Under the pieces are notes generated by a model. It ran no database searches and was not told the origin of the DNA. It saw nothing but the letters and a program-made list of their open reading frames with translations. A stretch of 5,308 nucleotides of DNA from Deltaproteobacteria bacterium (GTDB lineage: Bacteria > Desulfobacterota > GWC2-55-46 > JADFVP01). Where the stretch lies: the NCBI GenBank assembly GCA_024275855.1, contig JAJRYL010000203.1:1-5308 (forward strand). Direction: 5' to 3'. Each line of letters opens with the position of its first letter. Within the stretch, counting starts at the first letter, position 1. Shown in pieces: positions 1-5,308 of this stretch. The translations under genes were made by a program, and so were the position numbers.

Positions 1-2636
1 GAACCTTTCGATATATGAAGTTTGCCTTTGCCGGAGTGGATACTCTTTAGCCGCAGCCCCGTGCTCTTACCCTCTTTTACCTTTGCGTTGCTCTCTTTAT
101 CTCCGGCGGCAATGTCGCCGCTCTTTTTTGTGCCTAACAAGTCGTCTAAAAACAGCCCCTTAGCCTCAAGGTCGAAGTCGATGTTCCAGAGCCTCTTTTT
201 CGATTTTAAGGAAGCGGGCATCGGCGTAAACACCACTCTTCCTTTCAGGTCGTTTCTACCGGCTACGAGCTTTTTAATGTCGAGAAGCCTGCCGCCAGGG
301 CCGTATTTGGCGGTCATATCGAGCCTCTCTACCGGGCGCGGGATATAACCGGAGGTGAACGCGGCGTTTTGAACGGTAGCGACACCCTTATATATCGGCG
401 CTGCCTTGGCCGAATCCCGCGTCGCTTTAAAGCTTAAACCTATCGAACCGTCTGTGCTTCCGGCAGCGTCTATTACAGGACTAAGCCCTGCTATGTCCGA
501 TACTCTAAATTCGCTTGTGCTCGCGTTCAGCGTGTAAGAGTCGTCATTAAGGTTGTATACGCCGGTTATGCCGGCGCGCGAAGTGCCAGTGGTTATCTGT
601 ATCTCTTTTATCCTCAGTTCAGAGACCTTATCGTCCTCTATCTTTATAAGGTCAACCTTCATTGCCAGCGGGTAACCGGCGCTTTTATCGATCAATGTTT
701 TGTACTTGAGCGTAGAACCGGTAATGTCTATTTTCGCGTGGCTGTCGAGTCTGTTACCGTTTCCCTTTACGCTTATGCTAAAGGGTACGTTGGTTCCAAG
801 GCGCAGGTCCTTCAGCGCCGTATCTCCGGCAAGGGCCTGTACCGTCTCGTTTGCGAGCCGGCCCTCTGCGGTTATGTCGATCTGAGGGTTTTTCAGGTAC
901 TCTTTTACCGTACCGTTAACTTTGAAGCGGCTCTGCCAGGCCACTCCGCTGAGTTTGTTGAATGTAAGCGTGTCGGTATCGAACGTTATCTCACCGTTAA
1001 GGGCCGAGAGCTTGAGCAGAAAAGCCTTGTGCCCGAAGTTGCCGTTTTTGAGCCTGATGATGCCTGAAAAGTAGGTGGGGGTAAGGTCTTTAACTATGCC
1101 TTTGAGGTTGAGGTTAAGCTCCGTTATGCCGGACGCCGTTATGCCCTTCAGCCGTGTCGCGTTTTTATTGCCCTTTGCGCTAAGAAGGGCCTTTAGCACT
1201 TCGAGCGTCTTGCCCGCCTCGAAGAAGGCCGTTGCCGACAGGTTGTACTTCGGCTCCGTAGAGAGTTCCGTTATCTCGGCGTTTAGCGTTTTCAGTACCC
1301 CCTGGCCGTAGTTGCCTGAAAAGTCTTTGAGTATCAACCGGTTATGTTCAAGTGATACATTGCCCTTGATACCGGAAAAGGTCTCTTTAATCACCTTGCC
1401 TGTGAACTTGAGTTTGTCCAGTTTAAGCTTAAGGCTTACCTTGCCGTCTTTGGCGAGCGCGCCTAAGTTGTTAAGGTTGTCAAAACGGCCGTTTACTAAA
1501 AGTTCCTCAACGGTGACCGTGCCTCCGAGCGGTCTTAGCCCGCCGATCCTCTGTTCGAGCGAGCCGGAAAGAAGGTTGGGCGGCAGAAGTGATACAAAGC
1601 GTTTGAATTTTATAGGGGTAGTGGAGAGTTTTAGCTTAAGTTCGCGCCCCTTTGCTCCAGCGCCGTGCGGCGCGAGCACCTCGAAACCTCCGTTAAGGAC
1701 AAAGTCAGCCATCTTAAACTCTATGCCGCTTAACCCCGCGCGCACCTCGTTAGCGTCTATAACCAGTTTCAACTTTGCGGTGCCCCCCTTCGACTCCACC
1801 TTTTTATTGAAGAGTTTAGGGATTTTGATAGATAGTTCTTTGTACTTAAGTCCGCCCTCTATCGTCAACCCTCTGTCGAAGGCTAAGTTAAGCTTTGCGG
1901 TTGCGCTGCCTTTTATAGCGCCTTTAGGGGCTTTTTGCTCAATATACGGGGTAAGCCGGTTAAGGTCGAAGGTGCCGAATGTTACCGGGCCGCTAAAATG
2001 AAGCCTGTTATCTTTATAACCTCCCGTACTCAAAATTTTGATTGGAGTAGAGTCGAGGTTGGCTGTAAAAGAGGCGGTAAATTCCGTACCCTGTCCCTTG
2101 TCGAACGCTATTTCCACATCGGTAAGTGCGAACTTTTGCGGCCCGCCCTTTATTGATTCGTCTACTATGGTGGATCTTCCGTTATGCAGGGCAAGTTTTT
2201 TTAATGTCCCTGTGGGCCGGATACCGGCTAAAAAGCGGGCTCCGAGGTTAGGGGTTCCGTCGCTGTAGCGCTTAACCAGTATGTCCGGTTCGGTAATATC
2301 CAAAATTCGCGGTTCCATATTTCCGGTGAGTATCTTTAACAGCGAGAAGGTTGCGGTGATTTTAGGTACGATCAGGAAGGTCTCGGAGTTTTCGAAAAAA
2401 TCGACATTTTCAAGCCTTACTTCGAGCGATGGAAGGGTCTGCACAACTATTTTTTCCGCGCTGAAGCGCACACCGGTCTTCGCCTCTATGCGGGCGCTGA
2501 TCTCTTTGCTGTAGCGGCTTAGGTCTATGGGGGTTGTGTAGAGGTATATTAAAGATGCCGCGGTTACGGCAAAAAGCAGACCGAGTGCGCCGAGCAAAAT
2601 GAGCACAACTCTGTATTTACGTCTCTTTTGTGCCAA
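1..2636 (-). CDS. AsmA/YhdP-like family protein, inner-membrane anchored, 3' end beyond the window
   Basis: Seen: 878 codons are open without a stop or frameshift, and the frame continues off the left edge, so the C-terminus is missing. The start is a TTG. Two TAA codons lie eight and seven codons upstream, no ATG or GTG occurs between, and GGAG sits 6 nt before the TTG. The protein opens with a basic stretch (KRRK, residues 4-7) and one hydrophobic segment at about residues 10-33, which suggests an N-in anchor with a periplasmic body. Residues about 35-120 show the classic AsmA N-terminal pattern (KTGVRF, LPSLEVRLENV, LLKILTGN, ILDITEPDI). The rest is repetitive beta-rich sequence, with AsmA C-terminal-like blocks near residues 520-600 (NGNFG, LNGEITFDT, FKVNGTVKEYL) and 715-835. 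Residues about 836-860 form a charged, low-complexity linker. Known: AsmA-like proteins such as TamB, YhdP and YdbH in E. coli carry phospholipids between inner and outer membrane. Inference: a similar role here. Assignment to YhdP rather than another AsmA subgroup is uncertain. Confidence 0.85.
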   Translation of the reverse strand, partial: MAQKRRKYRVVLILLGALGLLFAVTAASLIYLYTTPIDLSRYSKEISARIEAKTGVRFSAEKIVVQTLPSLEVRLENVDFFENSETFLIVPKITATFSLLKILTGNMEPRILDITEPDILVKRYSDGTPNLGARFLAGIRPTGTLKKLALHNGRSTIVDESIKGGPQKFALTDVEIAFDKGQGTEFTASFTANLDSTPIKILSTGGYKDNRLHFSGPVTFGTFDLNRLTPYIEQKAPKGAIKGSATAKLNLAFDRGLTIEGGLKYKELSIKIPKLFNKKVESKGGTAKLKLVIDANEVRAGLSGIEFKMADFVLNGGFEVLAPHGAGAKGRELKLKLSTTPIKFKRFVSLLPPNLLSGSLEQRIGGLRPLGGTVTVEELLVNGRFDNLNNLGALAKDGKVSLKLKLDKLKFTGKVIKETFSGIKGNVSLEHNRLILKDFSGNYGQGVLKTLNAEITELSTEPKYNLSATAFFEAGKTLEVLKALLSAKGNKNATRLKGITASGITELNLNLKGIVKDLTPTYFSGIIRLKNGNFGHKAFLLKLSALNGEITFDTDTLTFNKLSGVAWQSRFKVNGTVKEYLKNPQIDITAEGRLANETVQALAGDTALKDLRLGTNVPFSISVKGNGNRLDSHAKIDITGSTLKYKTLIDKSAGYPLAMKVDLIKIEDDKVSELRIKEIQITTGTSRAGITGVYNLNDDSYTLNASTSEFRVSDIAGLSPVIDAAGSTDGSIGLSFKATRDSAKAAPIYKGVATVQNAAFTSGYIPRPVERLDMTAKYGPGGRLLDIKKLVAGRNDLKGRVVFTPMPASLKSKKRLWNIDFDLEAKGLFLDDLLGTKKSGDIAAGDKESNAKVKEGKSTGLRLKSIHSGKGKLHISKG

Positions 2637-2642
2637 CTGCCG

Positions 2643-2646
2643 CTCC
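2643..2646 (-). promoter_or_regulatory. Ribosome binding site deciding the TTG start of the asmA-like gene
   Basis: GGAG lies 6 nt upstream of TTG at 2636-2634. No ATG or GTG occurs in frame between the upstream TAA codons and this TTG, and the next residues (AQKRRKYR, then the hydrophobic segment) make a natural N-terminus. A later start would cut into the membrane anchor. Confidence 0.55.
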
Positions 2647-2656
2647 AGGGGAGGTT

Positions 2657-2662
2657 ATTATA
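2657..2662 (-). promoter_or_regulatory. TATAAT box, possible -10 element upstream of the asmA-like gene
   Basis: A perfect TATAAT reads on the minus strand in the gap between the DUF362 gene and the asmA-like gene. At 17 nt spacing the -35 hexamer would be AGCCGG, which does not match TTGACA, and there is no TGn extended -10. If used, the transcript would start about 14 nt before the TTG and still carry the GGAG site. A chance match in a short AT-rich spot is equally possible. Confidence 0.25.
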
Positions 2663-2679
2663 CAGGTGAAGTTCTACAA

Positions 2680-2694
2680 CCGGCTCTGTGCCGG
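2680..2694 (-). other. Small stem-loop between the DUF362 and asmA-like genes
   Basis: On the minus strand CCGGC and GCCGG flank the 5-nt loop ACAGA. Two outer G-U pairs could extend the stem to 7 bp. The 3' side (TTGTAGAAC) has no run of T, so this is not a canonical intrinsic terminator. It could be an RNA processing or stability element within a shared transcript, or nothing. Confidence 0.3.
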
Positions 2695-2737
2695 CCAGCT
2701 CCCCGTTCTTTATTTAGCGCTTCGAGTGCGGCTGGCT

Positions 2738-3874
2738 TTAAAGGCCGGGGATAATTTTTTTCAGCCAGCCGTCTTTTGGCGAGATGGCTCCTACGGGGCA
2801 TGCCTCCTGACAGCAGAAGCAGCGGATACAGGCGTTGTAGTCGATACGAATTTTCTTGGAACTGCTCATTACGGTCGCGGGGCAGATATTTACGCACTTA
2901 TTGCACAGCACGCAGCTCTTAGCGTGAACGTGCGGCCTTGTGGTGATGGCCTTGCGCAGGCGGCTCTCTATAAAGTACGGTAGTTTGTCGGCGAAGTTAG
3001 TATGGATAAGAGGCGGAAACTTGAACCGCTCTACCTTTACGTCCGCGATTTTTTCTCCAAGCACGTCTATGTTTCTTAAGCTTGCTCCGGTAAGTTCCCA
3101 CCCGCGCGCCACCCGCTGAATAGGGGGCGCCTCCGGCTCTGCGCCAAGCAGCTCGGTAATTACGGTATCCATTGCAACGGCATCCGCAGAGGCGAGCAGA
3201 AGGCCGATCTTCACGGGGTCTCCGCTGCCGGGGCCGTTGCCCTCCATGCCGACGATACCGTCCATAATACTGAGTCGAGGTTTTAAAAAAAGGTGGAGGT
3301 CGAGAATCATGGCGGCAAAGGCCTGCGAGTCCGTACCGGCGCTAAGGTGCCACTGCGGTTTCGCCTTGCCGGCGACACAGCCAAAGAGGTTCTTTATGCC
3401 GAGCGTAAGGAACATCTGAGCGTGTGTCTTGAGTTTAGGCAGGTTGATTATGCCGTCGAAGTCCATGACCTCTTTGGCTATTTCAAGCCGCCTGAAGAGG
3501 AAGCCGCCGGGGTTGTCCACTGCCACGTTCCCGGTAAATTCTATCAGCTCCACGCCGGCCTCTTTGCAGACTTCGAGTATACCCGCTTTTTCAGCGACCT
3601 TCTGCGCGCTCTTCAGACACGGGCTGTCTCCGACAACGGGAGTAGCGCCTGCCTCTTTGACAAGGCGTATGGCCGCCGCGACAATGTCCGGATGAGTAGT
3701 TACCGCGTCATCCGGAGACTTCTCGATAAGCAGGTTCGGTTTTATCAGTATGCGCTCGCCTTTTTTTACAAAGCCGGAAATTCCGCCAAGCTTGTCAACA
3801 GCCTCGCGTACTCTGTCGTAAACTCCGGTGCCGTACTCAGGGGCGCGGATTATAGATACTGTGGTTCTGTTCAA
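2738..3874 (-). CDS. DUF362 protein with C-terminal 2x[4Fe-4S] ferredoxin domain
   Basis: Seen: 378 residues, TTG start and TAA stop. An in-frame TAG lies 11 codons upstream and no ATG or GTG intervenes. Residues about 4-260 carry the DUF362 signature: KPNLL (45-49), TTHP (59-62), GDSP (82-85), NLPKLKTH (144-151), TLGIKNLFG (157-165) and MDGIVGMEGNGP (204-215). The tail holds two CxxCxxCxxxCP motifs, with Cys321/324/327/331 and Cys349/352/355/359, each typical of a [4Fe-4S] cluster. Cys354 is an extra cysteine beside the second set. There is no signal peptide or membrane segment, so it is probably cytoplasmic. Known: DUF362 proteins are widespread in anaerobes and archaea, often with this ferredoxin tail, but I know of no firmly established general reaction. 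Inference: an electron-transfer or iron-sulfur redox role. The asmA-like gene follows after 101 bp in the same direction, so co-transcription is possible; a functional link is unproven. Confidence 0.9.
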   Translation of the reverse strand: MNRTTVSIIRAPEYGTGVYDRVREAVDKLGGISGFVKKGERILIKPNLLIEKSPDDAVTTHPDIVAAAIRLVKEAGATPVVGDSPCLKSAQKVAEKAGILEVCKEAGVELIEFTGNVAVDNPGGFLFRRLEIAKEVMDFDGIINLPKLKTHAQMFLTLGIKNLFGCVAGKAKPQWHLSAGTDSQAFAAMILDLHLFLKPRLSIMDGIVGMEGNGPGSGDPVKIGLLLASADAVAMDTVITELLGAEPEAPPIQRVARGWELTGASLRNIDVLGEKIADVKVERFKFPPLIHTNFADKLPYFIESRLRKAITTRPHVHAKSCVLCNKCVNICPATVMSSSKKIRIDYNACIRCFCCQEACPVGAISPKDGWLKKIIPGL

Positions 3875-4093
3875 CTGAAAGCTCGTCCTTAACTGTTTTA
3901 GTCCCTATGTAATAAGTCGCAGCGTTTATCGACCAGCGTGCCGCGGTAAGGGCATACAATAGTAGTATATATCAATTTTCGTCCGTTAGCCAGATTCACG
4001 GTTCCGGCCGGATGAAATCAATACCTCCGGGTTGCTTGCCTGCTTGTCTTTAAAAGGGTGGATAAGGCGGGGAGTTTTCGTGTCTGGCGGGGT
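3875..4093 (-). other. Gene-free stretch upstream of the DUF362 gene, with a weak promoter candidate and small repeats
   Basis: These 219 bp separate the regulator's stop codon from the DUF362 start and hold no convincing gene on either strand. On the minus strand TATACT (3969-3964, five of six matches to TATAAT) is the best -10 candidate; its -35 partner at 17 nt (TGGCTA) is poor. It would give a leader of roughly 80 nt. Further elements are a perfect 10-bp palindrome TCCGGCCGGA (4003-4012) and two direct ACGCTG copies 14 nt apart (3939-3934 and 3925-3920). CCGGA (4030-4026) can also pair with TCCGG (4012-4008). A GGAGG at 4028-4024 is followed only by a TTG at 2 nt spacing and an 11-codon frame, so it is not a credible gene. 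No T-tract terminator follows the regulator gene. Confidence 0.35.
3882..3890 (-). promoter_or_regulatory. Ribosome binding site supporting the TTG start of the DUF362 gene
   Basis: The purine-rich stretch AAGGACGAG precedes TTG at 3874-3872. AAGGA is 11 nt away and the GAG at its end 7 nt away. With no ATG or GTG between the upstream in-frame TAG and this codon, and with NRTTVSIIRAPEYG matching the usual DUF362 opening, TTG is the best start. Confidence 0.5.
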
Positions 4094-4876
4094 CTAACAT
4101 GTATGCTCAAGTATTGTCACCTTGTCGCGCCCCCCGCTTTTAGACCGGTAGAGCGCCGTATCCGCTGTCTTTAGAAGTTCGTCTATAGTAACGGGGTTGT
4201 CCGGGTCTGCCGCCACCGACTGCGGACAGATAGAGATGCCGATACTTACGGTTATATGGTTGAGTTCCGGGCAGGCGGTTGATGTAAAGTCGTACGCGCC
4301 TATTGTGCTTCTAAAGCGTTCGGCCGCGAGAAGCGAGCTTCCGGTATCTGTATTGCAGAGGCAGATAACAAACTCTTCGCCTCCGAAACGGGCAAGAATT
4401 TCGCCGTCTCTTTTGGTCTCGGAGAGCAGCGCGCCGAGTCTTTTCAGTACTTCGTCTCCGGCGAGGTGGCCGTATGTATCGTTTACCGCCTTGAAGTGGT
4501 CGATGTCGAGAAGCATGCAGGCTATCTGAAAGTTGTGGCGGACACCGAGCGCAAGCTGCTCTTTTACTGCCTCAAAAAAGTACCTTCTGTTGTTGAGCGA
4601 CGTCAGCTCGTCTGTGATGGCCAGCTTTTCGAGCAGTATATTCTTCTGTTTAAGTTCCGTCATAAGGCAACGAATGCGCAGAAGGGATTTAACGCGCGCT
4701 ACGAGTTCCTCTTCGTTGAACGGTTTTATCAGAAAATCGCTCGCTCCGAGGTTAAAGCCCGTCAGTTTCTCTTTAAGGGTATCTTTGGTGGCTGAAATGA
4801 GTATTACCGGCACGTCGTGGCCGTCGTCCATCTGCCGCACCGTCTCTAAAAAGCGGTACCCGTTCATAGAAGGCAT
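4094..4876 (-). CDS. Open downstream part: truncated receiver plus complete GGDEF diguanylate cyclase domain
   Basis: This is the longest open frame left after the amber codon: 260 residues from the first ATG (codon 56 of the full gene) to TAG. It begins just past the phospho-acceptor Asp53, so its product would lack receiver strands 1-3 and the phosphorylation site. It keeps the second half of the receiver (VILISAT, DFLIKPFN) and a short linker helix at about residues 65-85. The GGDEF domain runs from about residue 85 (ITDELTSLNNRRYF) to the end. Its active-site motif is GGEEF at 165-169, which is a functional variant, with metal and substrate residues in LLDIDHFKAVND (122-133). It condenses two GTP into cyclic di-GMP. 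The position of the inhibitory I-site reads RDGE (156-159), where RxxD is usual. No Shine-Dalgarno sequence precedes ATG 4876 or the next ATG, three codons on, so independent translation is doubtful. Confidence 0.75.
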   Translation of the reverse strand: MPSMNGYRFLETVRQMDDGHDVPVILISATKDTLKEKLTGFNLGASDFLIKPFNEEELVARVKSLLRIRCLMTELKQKNILLEKLAITDELTSLNNRRYFFEAVKEQLALGVRHNFQIACMLLDIDHFKAVNDTYGHLAGDEVLKRLGALLSETKRDGEILARFGGEEFVICLCNTDTGSSLLAAERFRSTIGAYDFTSTACPELNHITVSIGISICPQSVAADPDNPVTIDELLKTADTALYRSKSGGRDKVTILEHTC

Positions 4877-5041
4877 TTCTATATCGGTAATGATAAAGCC
4901 CGGCTACTCTTCTATGAAGGCCTTGATAGCGCCAAGCCCGTCTTCGGCCTCTACAAAGTCGTCGAATATACCCGACATGGCGTTCTTGATGGAGGTTCGC
5001 TCGCTCTTGGAGTCGTCAACCAGAAGTATCTTCTCTTTCAT
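4094..5041 (-). pseudogene. Receiver-GGDEF response regulator (PleD/WspR-like), interrupted by in-frame TAG at codon 46
   Basis: Seen: the natural gene begins at ATG 5041, with AGAGG 7 nt upstream, and reads MKEKILLVDDSKSERT as a typical receiver start. Codon 46 is TAG (4906-4904). The same frame then continues with PGFIITDIEMPSMNGYRF, the expected receiver beta-3 region. Total length would be 315 residues. The receiver residues are all present: Asp9, Asp10, Asp53, Ser84 and Lys106. No frameshift is needed, so one base change explains the stop (AAG, CAG, GAG or TAC to TAG, for example). Known: such proteins make cyclic di-GMP when Asp53 is phosphorylated and the receiver dimerises. Inference: as written the gene yields a 45-residue fragment and at best an unregulated remainder. 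Alternatives are a sequencing or assembly error or amber readthrough. It lies 54 bp after the YbgF-like gene with no promoter seen, so the two are probably co-transcribed. Confidence 0.8.
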
Positions 5042-5074
5042 CAGGCAGCCTCTGGCTTTTGTCTTTTTACTGTT

Positions 5075-5091
5075 GACGCGAAAATCGCGTC
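5075..5091 (-). other. Hairpin between the YbgF-like gene and the regulator gene
   Basis: On the minus strand GACGCGA and TCGCGTC form a perfect 7-bp stem with a TTT loop, starting 4 nt after the TAA of the upstream gene. The bases that follow (AACAGTAAAAAG) contain no T-run, so it does not look like an intrinsic terminator for this strand. It may be an mRNA 3'-end stabiliser or processing point that uncouples expression of the two genes. Confidence 0.4.
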
Positions 5092-5095
5092 CCTG

Positions 5096-5308
5096 TTACT
5101 TTTTAAGTTTTTTAAGCCGTTTTGTGGCTTTTGCCGCCTCTGCGCTCTTCGGGTAAAGCTCTATAACCGTTTCAAGCAGTACACGCGACTCTTTCAGCGC
5201 GCCGATATGCTCAAAGCTGAAACCCTGCTTTAGCGTTGCCGCCGCCCGTTTGTCGCCTTTGGGGTATTTGGTTATAACTTTGTCGAATTCGAGAATAGCC
5301 CGCTCATA
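5096..5308 (-). CDS. ybgF: C-terminal end of a TPR protein, probably Tol-Pal accessory protein YbgF/CpoB
   Basis: Seen: 70 codons enter from the right edge and end at TAA 5098-5096; the N-terminus lies outside the window. The visible part contains the end of one TPR unit (AILEFDKVITKYPKGD), one full 34-residue unit (AAATLKQGFSFEHIG through ETVIELYPKS) and a closing basic helix (AEAAKATKRLKKLKK). The phrase YPKGDKRAAATLKQGFSF and the YPKS plus KRLKKL ending closely follow the usual C-terminus of YbgF/CpoB, a periplasmic protein of about 250 residues. Known: YbgF/CpoB binds TolA and in E. coli coordinates outer-membrane constriction with peptidoglycan synthesis. Inference: pal and tol genes would be expected just beyond the right edge. 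Other periplasmic TPR proteins such as BamD cannot be fully excluded from 70 residues. The response regulator gene follows 54 bp downstream in the same direction. Confidence 0.7.
   Translation of the reverse strand, partial: YERAILEFDKVITKYPKGDKRAAATLKQGFSFEHIGALKESRVLLETVIELYPKSAEAAKATKRLKKLKK

Noticed and set aside
1312..2001. 229-residue open frame on the plus strand
   Set aside because: It lies fully antisense to the asmA-like gene, which is open over 878 codons with clear family motifs. The plus-strand translation is Ser/Leu/Pro-rich without recognisable domains, as expected of a shadow frame.
2658..2897. 79-residue open frame on the minus strand overlapping the end of the DUF362 gene
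   Set aside because: It is out of frame with the ferredoxin domain, rich in Arg and Leu, and has no recognisable content.
3293..3892. 199-residue open frame on the plus strand
   Set aside because: It is antisense to the DUF362 gene, whose motifs and cysteine clusters are unambiguous. The plus-strand translation shows no family signature.
3990..4080. Possible cyclic di-GMP (GEMM) riboswitch or leader peptide in the gap downstream of a GGDEF gene
   Set aside because: The conserved GEMM core segments are absent. The GGAGG at 4028-4024 is only 2 nt from a TTG that opens an 11-codon frame, too close and too short to support a leader peptide.
4066..4092. Repeated GGCGGGG just downstream of the regulator's stop codon, considered as a terminator
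   Set aside because: The copies are direct repeats, not inverted, and no hairpin with a T-run can be drawn for the minus strand.
4533..5156. 207-residue open frame on the plus strand
   Set aside because: It runs antisense through the regulator gene and into the YbgF-like gene. It has no domain resemblance.
1..5308. Mobile elements, CRISPR arrays, tRNA or rRNA genes
   Set aside because: No transposase, integrase or terminal inverted repeats, no regularly spaced repeats, and no tRNA or rRNA signature were seen. Nearly all the sequence is accounted for by four minus-strand genes.

Overview
This window looks like a stretch of ordinary chromosome from a Gram-negative bacterium. Every supported gene lies on the minus strand, so transcription runs from right to left. 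The two envelope genes, an AsmA/YhdP-like protein and the C-terminus of a YbgF/CpoB-like TPR protein, imply an outer membrane. A ferredoxin-tailed DUF362 protein and a response regulator with a GGDEF domain fit a deltaproteobacterial or Nitrospirota-like lineage, possibly anaerobic. That placement is an inference from gene content and medium GC, and no marker gene proves it.

In order of transcription: (1) 5308-5096 holds the last 70 codons of a TPR protein resembling the Tol-Pal accessory protein YbgF/CpoB. (2) After a 54-bp gap with a small hairpin, 5041-4094 encodes a receiver-GGDEF response regulator of 315 codons. An in-frame TAG at codon 46, seven codons before the phospho-acceptor Asp53, breaks it. 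All other hallmark residues of both domains are intact. (3) Positions 4093-3875 form a 219-bp gene-free stretch with a weak promoter candidate, a 10-bp palindrome and a pair of direct repeats. (4) 3874-2738 encodes a complete 378-residue DUF362 protein with two C-terminal [4Fe-4S] motifs, starting at TTG. (5) After a 101-bp gap with a small stem-loop and a TATAAT box, 2636-1 encodes the first 878 codons of a long AsmA-family protein, also starting at TTG, that runs off the left edge.

The TPR gene and the regulator probably share a transcript. The DUF362 gene probably starts a second one, which may continue into the asmA-like gene. The outer genes (Tol-Pal accessory factor, AsmA-type lipid-transfer protein) belong to envelope maintenance. 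The regulator would link phosphorelay input to cyclic di-GMP synthesis. The role of the DUF362 protein is unknown.

I found no mobile element, CRISPR array, tRNA, rRNA or convincing riboswitch, and nothing that amounts to a new system. The most notable observation is the amber codon in the regulator gene. The long open frames on the plus strand are shadows of the minus-strand genes.
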